Shown: in pieces, positions 62,811 to 64,000 of the stretch
Numbering within the stretch: the stretch's first letter is position 1
Layout of the letters: every line of letters starts with the position of its first letter
Assembly: GCA_035502995.1 (NCBI GenBank)
Contig: DATJTW010000064.1
Span: 4,400 to 68,399, forward strand
DNA length: 64,000 nt
From: CADEED01 sp035502995
Lineage (GTDB): Bacteria; Pseudomonadota; Gammaproteobacteria; Steroidobacterales; Steroidobacteraceae
Direction of reading: 5' to 3'
Made by a program: the position numbers and the translations under genes
The notes under the pieces: model-generated
Told to the model about the DNA's origin: nothing
The model's input: only the letters and a program-made list of their open reading frames with translations
Databases searched by the model: none

Positions 62811-63201
62811 ACCGCGGACGGATGTCGAGATCGTGGCGGCGCTCGATGTCGAGTACCAGGCCGCGGTCGAGAGGAACGACTGGCGCACGATGGACCGCAT
62901 CCTGCACGCCGACTTCGTGCTGGTCGTCGGCAGCGGCAAGTCGTTCACGCGCGCGGAGCTGATCGAGTCCGCGCGGCAGCCGCAACGGACCTACGAGAAG
63001 CAGGTCGAGATGCCGGGCACGCAGACCGTGCGGATGTTCGGCAAGGACACCGCTGTGGTGACTGCGCTGCTGTGGCTGAAGGGGACGACCGTCGCCGACG
63101 GCACGGCCTTCGATTACAGACTCTGGTTCAGCGATACCTACGTGCGCACGAAGGACGGCTGGAAATACGCCTTCGGTCAGGCATCTCTGCGCCTGCCTTG
63201 A
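62737..63201 (+). CDS. NTF2/SnoaL-like protein with signal peptide
   Basis: This 154-residue protein has an N-terminal signal sequence (about residues 1-24) and an NTF2-like domain: ALDVEYQAAVERNDWRTMDR, ILHADFVLVVGSGKSFTR, and a closing YVRTKDGWKYAFGQ. This is the cone fold used by many small ligand-binding proteins and a few enzymes; no catalytic pair can be named. A strong GGGGAGG ribosome site is 4 nt before the ATG. The gene sits between the two inverted repeats of element B, and its 5' part overlaps the patatin frame by 74 nt. Confidence 0.85.
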   Translation: MDTRYRLLAAAALGVTFANPGYVAEPRTDVEIVAALDVEYQAAVERNDWRTMDRILHADFVLVVGSGKSFTRAELIESARQPQRTYEKQVEMPGTQTVRMFGKDTAVVTALLWLKGTTVADGTAFDYRLWFSDTYVRTKDGWKYAFGQASLRLP

Positions 63202-63243
63202 CGCCGGCCGCGAGGCGGCTCCGATCCGATGACCTCACGACGT

Positions 63244-63283
63244 GACTGTCCCCTTTTGCCAGGAAACGGGGACTGTCCCCATT
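63244..63283 (-). repeat. Right inverted repeat of element B
   Basis: This arm, GACTGTCCCC to GGGGACTGTCCCCATT, is the inverted copy of 62682-62721 with one mismatch in the central palindrome. It ends 6 nt before the stop of the convergent SDR gene. Confidence 0.88.
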
Positions 63284-63289
63284 GATCCC

Positions 63290-64000
63290 TCAATGCTTCT
63301 CGCGGATCGCCCTGGCGGCGAGGCGGTCTATCAACCCGGGCGCCACGAGCTTCAGCCACCGCCCGGCGCGCCCGCGCGCCGACATCACCACCATCCGCTC
63401 CCGCTTGCCGATCGCCGTCACGATCCGCGCCGCGCAGTCGGCCGCCGTCATGATCTTCGCCTGCACCATCGGCGATTCGCCGAGCGGCTGACCGTCCGGC
63501 CCCATCGCGCGCTTGTGCGTCTCCGTCACCACGAAGTCCGGCGCGACTACGCAAACATCCACACCGCTGCCCGCCAGCTCGATGCGCAGCGAATCGCAGA
63601 ATCCGACCAGCGCATGTTTGCTGCCGCAGTATGCGGTGCGTTCCGGCACGCCGGTCAGCCCGGCGAGACTCGCCACGGCCACCACCAGTCCCCGCGACGT
63701 CTTCAGGTGCGGCAACGCCAGCGACGTCAGCCGCACCGGCGCGAGATAGTTCACCTCGAGCAACCGCTCGAACACCTCGAGATCCGCAAGCGCGTCGAAC
63801 CGGCTCCACATCGTGATGCCGGCGTTGTTGATCAGCACGTCGATGCCGCCCAGCACGCGCACGGATTCGCCGATCAGCCACTCGCAGTCCTGCGCGTTCG
63901 CGACGTCGGTGGGAACGGCGTGCGCCTCGCCACCGGCCGCCCGGCATTCCCGCGCCAGCGAGTCGAGCCGCGACGCGTCGCGCGCCGCCAGCACGACGCG
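63290..64000 (-). CDS. SDR family oxidoreductase (5' end outside window)
   Basis: The visible 236 residues of this short-chain dehydrogenase/reductase lack only the N-terminal strand with the TGxxxGIG motif, which lies beyond the window. Visible motifs are DVLINNAGITMWSRF (NNAG), VAVASLAGLTG with the catalytic Ser, and YCGSKHALVGF with YxxxK. VVAPDFVVTETHKRAMG follows. The cofactor and substrate cannot be told. It converges with the right arm of element B. Confidence 0.9.
   Translation of the reverse strand, partial: RVVLAARDASRLDSLARECRAAGGEAHAVPTDVANAQDCEWLIGESVRVLGGIDVLINNAGITMWSRFDALADLEVFERLLEVNYLAPVRLTSLALPHLKTSRGLVVAVASLAGLTGVPERTAYCGSKHALVGFCDSLRIELAGSGVDVCVVAPDFVVTETHKRAMGPDGQPLGESPMVQAKIMTAADCAARIVTAIGKRERMVVMSARGRAGRWLKLVAPGLIDRLAARAIREKH

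Larger units (their letters stand above)
62682..63283. mobile_element. Inverted-repeat element B carrying an NTF2-like gene
   Basis: A 602-bp segment is bounded by 40-nt inverted repeats that differ at one position. It contains one gene for a small NTF2-like protein, transcribed plus. The arms share their plan with element A: GGGGACA(T/G)TCC, a small palindrome, and a second GGGACAG box. It is probably a non-autonomous mobile element or two separate palindromic repeats around a gene; the window alone does not separate these. Confidence 0.65.

Overview
The window is a 64 kb stretch of GC-rich (roughly two thirds G+C), densely packed bacterial chromosome. Gene content points to a Gram-negative proteobacterium, most likely a gammaproteobacterium of the Xanthomonadales/Nevskiales (Steroidobacter-like) kind: two TonB-dependent receptors, an RND pump, OmpA-family and lipoprotein genes, GreB, TtcA, a biosynthetic SpeA-type arginine decarboxylase, Ogt, and secreted M1, M13 and S9 peptidases. 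The taxonomic guess is an inference from gene families only. I saw no rRNA, tRNA or CRISPR and no autonomous transposase. Both ends cut through a gene: a TonB receptor on the left and an SDR oxidoreductase on the right.

Layout. 1-6.4 kb: tail of a TonB receptor, a 2OG-Fe(II) oxygenase, then minus-strand envelope genes including an OmpA protein with calcium-binding repeats directly followed by a TPR/Asp-hydroxylase. 6.5-9.7 kb: glycogen genes glgC and glgA with a LEA-type lipoprotein between them. 9.7-16.2 kb: a degenerate beta-lactamase-fold protein, an AraC-O6-alkylguanine transferase fusion, and an RND efflux pair. 16.4-23.6 kb: M32 carboxypeptidase, ceramidase-like membrane protein, ttcA, a tyrosine phosphatase/ADP-ribosylglycohydrolase fusion, and a coupled metallopeptidase/ATP-grasp pair. 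23.7-32 kb: orphan TonB-C protein, S9 peptidase, GST, HAD phosphatase, two unknowns, Nudix and a UvrD-type helicase. 32-39 kb: methyltransferase-like lipoprotein, RRM protein, speA, sulfurtransferase, GST, homospermidine synthase. 38.8-47 kb: GbsR-type regulator with a clear operator, a membrane/START-like protein, GreB, M13 peptidase, LemA-TPM-TPM set, L,D-transpeptidase.

47-54 kb: a MITE-like inverted-repeat element, an M1 aminopeptidase, a rhomboid protease, an orphan phage tail sheath, then a DNA alkylation-damage set (Ogt, a DUF2086-type oxygenase, a stand-alone Ada zinc domain, and an alkyltransferase-like PWHR protein). 54.8-62.8 kb: one long plus-strand run of ECF-like sigma factor, transmembrane Ser/Thr kinase with TPRs, a helical unknown, a large TonB receptor and a patatin lipase. 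A second inverted-repeat element at 62.7-63.3 kb has landed in the 3' end of the patatin gene and encloses a small NTF2-like gene.

The most unusual items are the two related inverted-repeat elements and their effect on the patatin reading frame, the phosphatase/ADP-ribosylglycohydrolase fusion, the orphan tail sheath lacking the usual N-terminal arm, the dispersed Ada parts, and the sigma-kinase-receptor-lipase locus.
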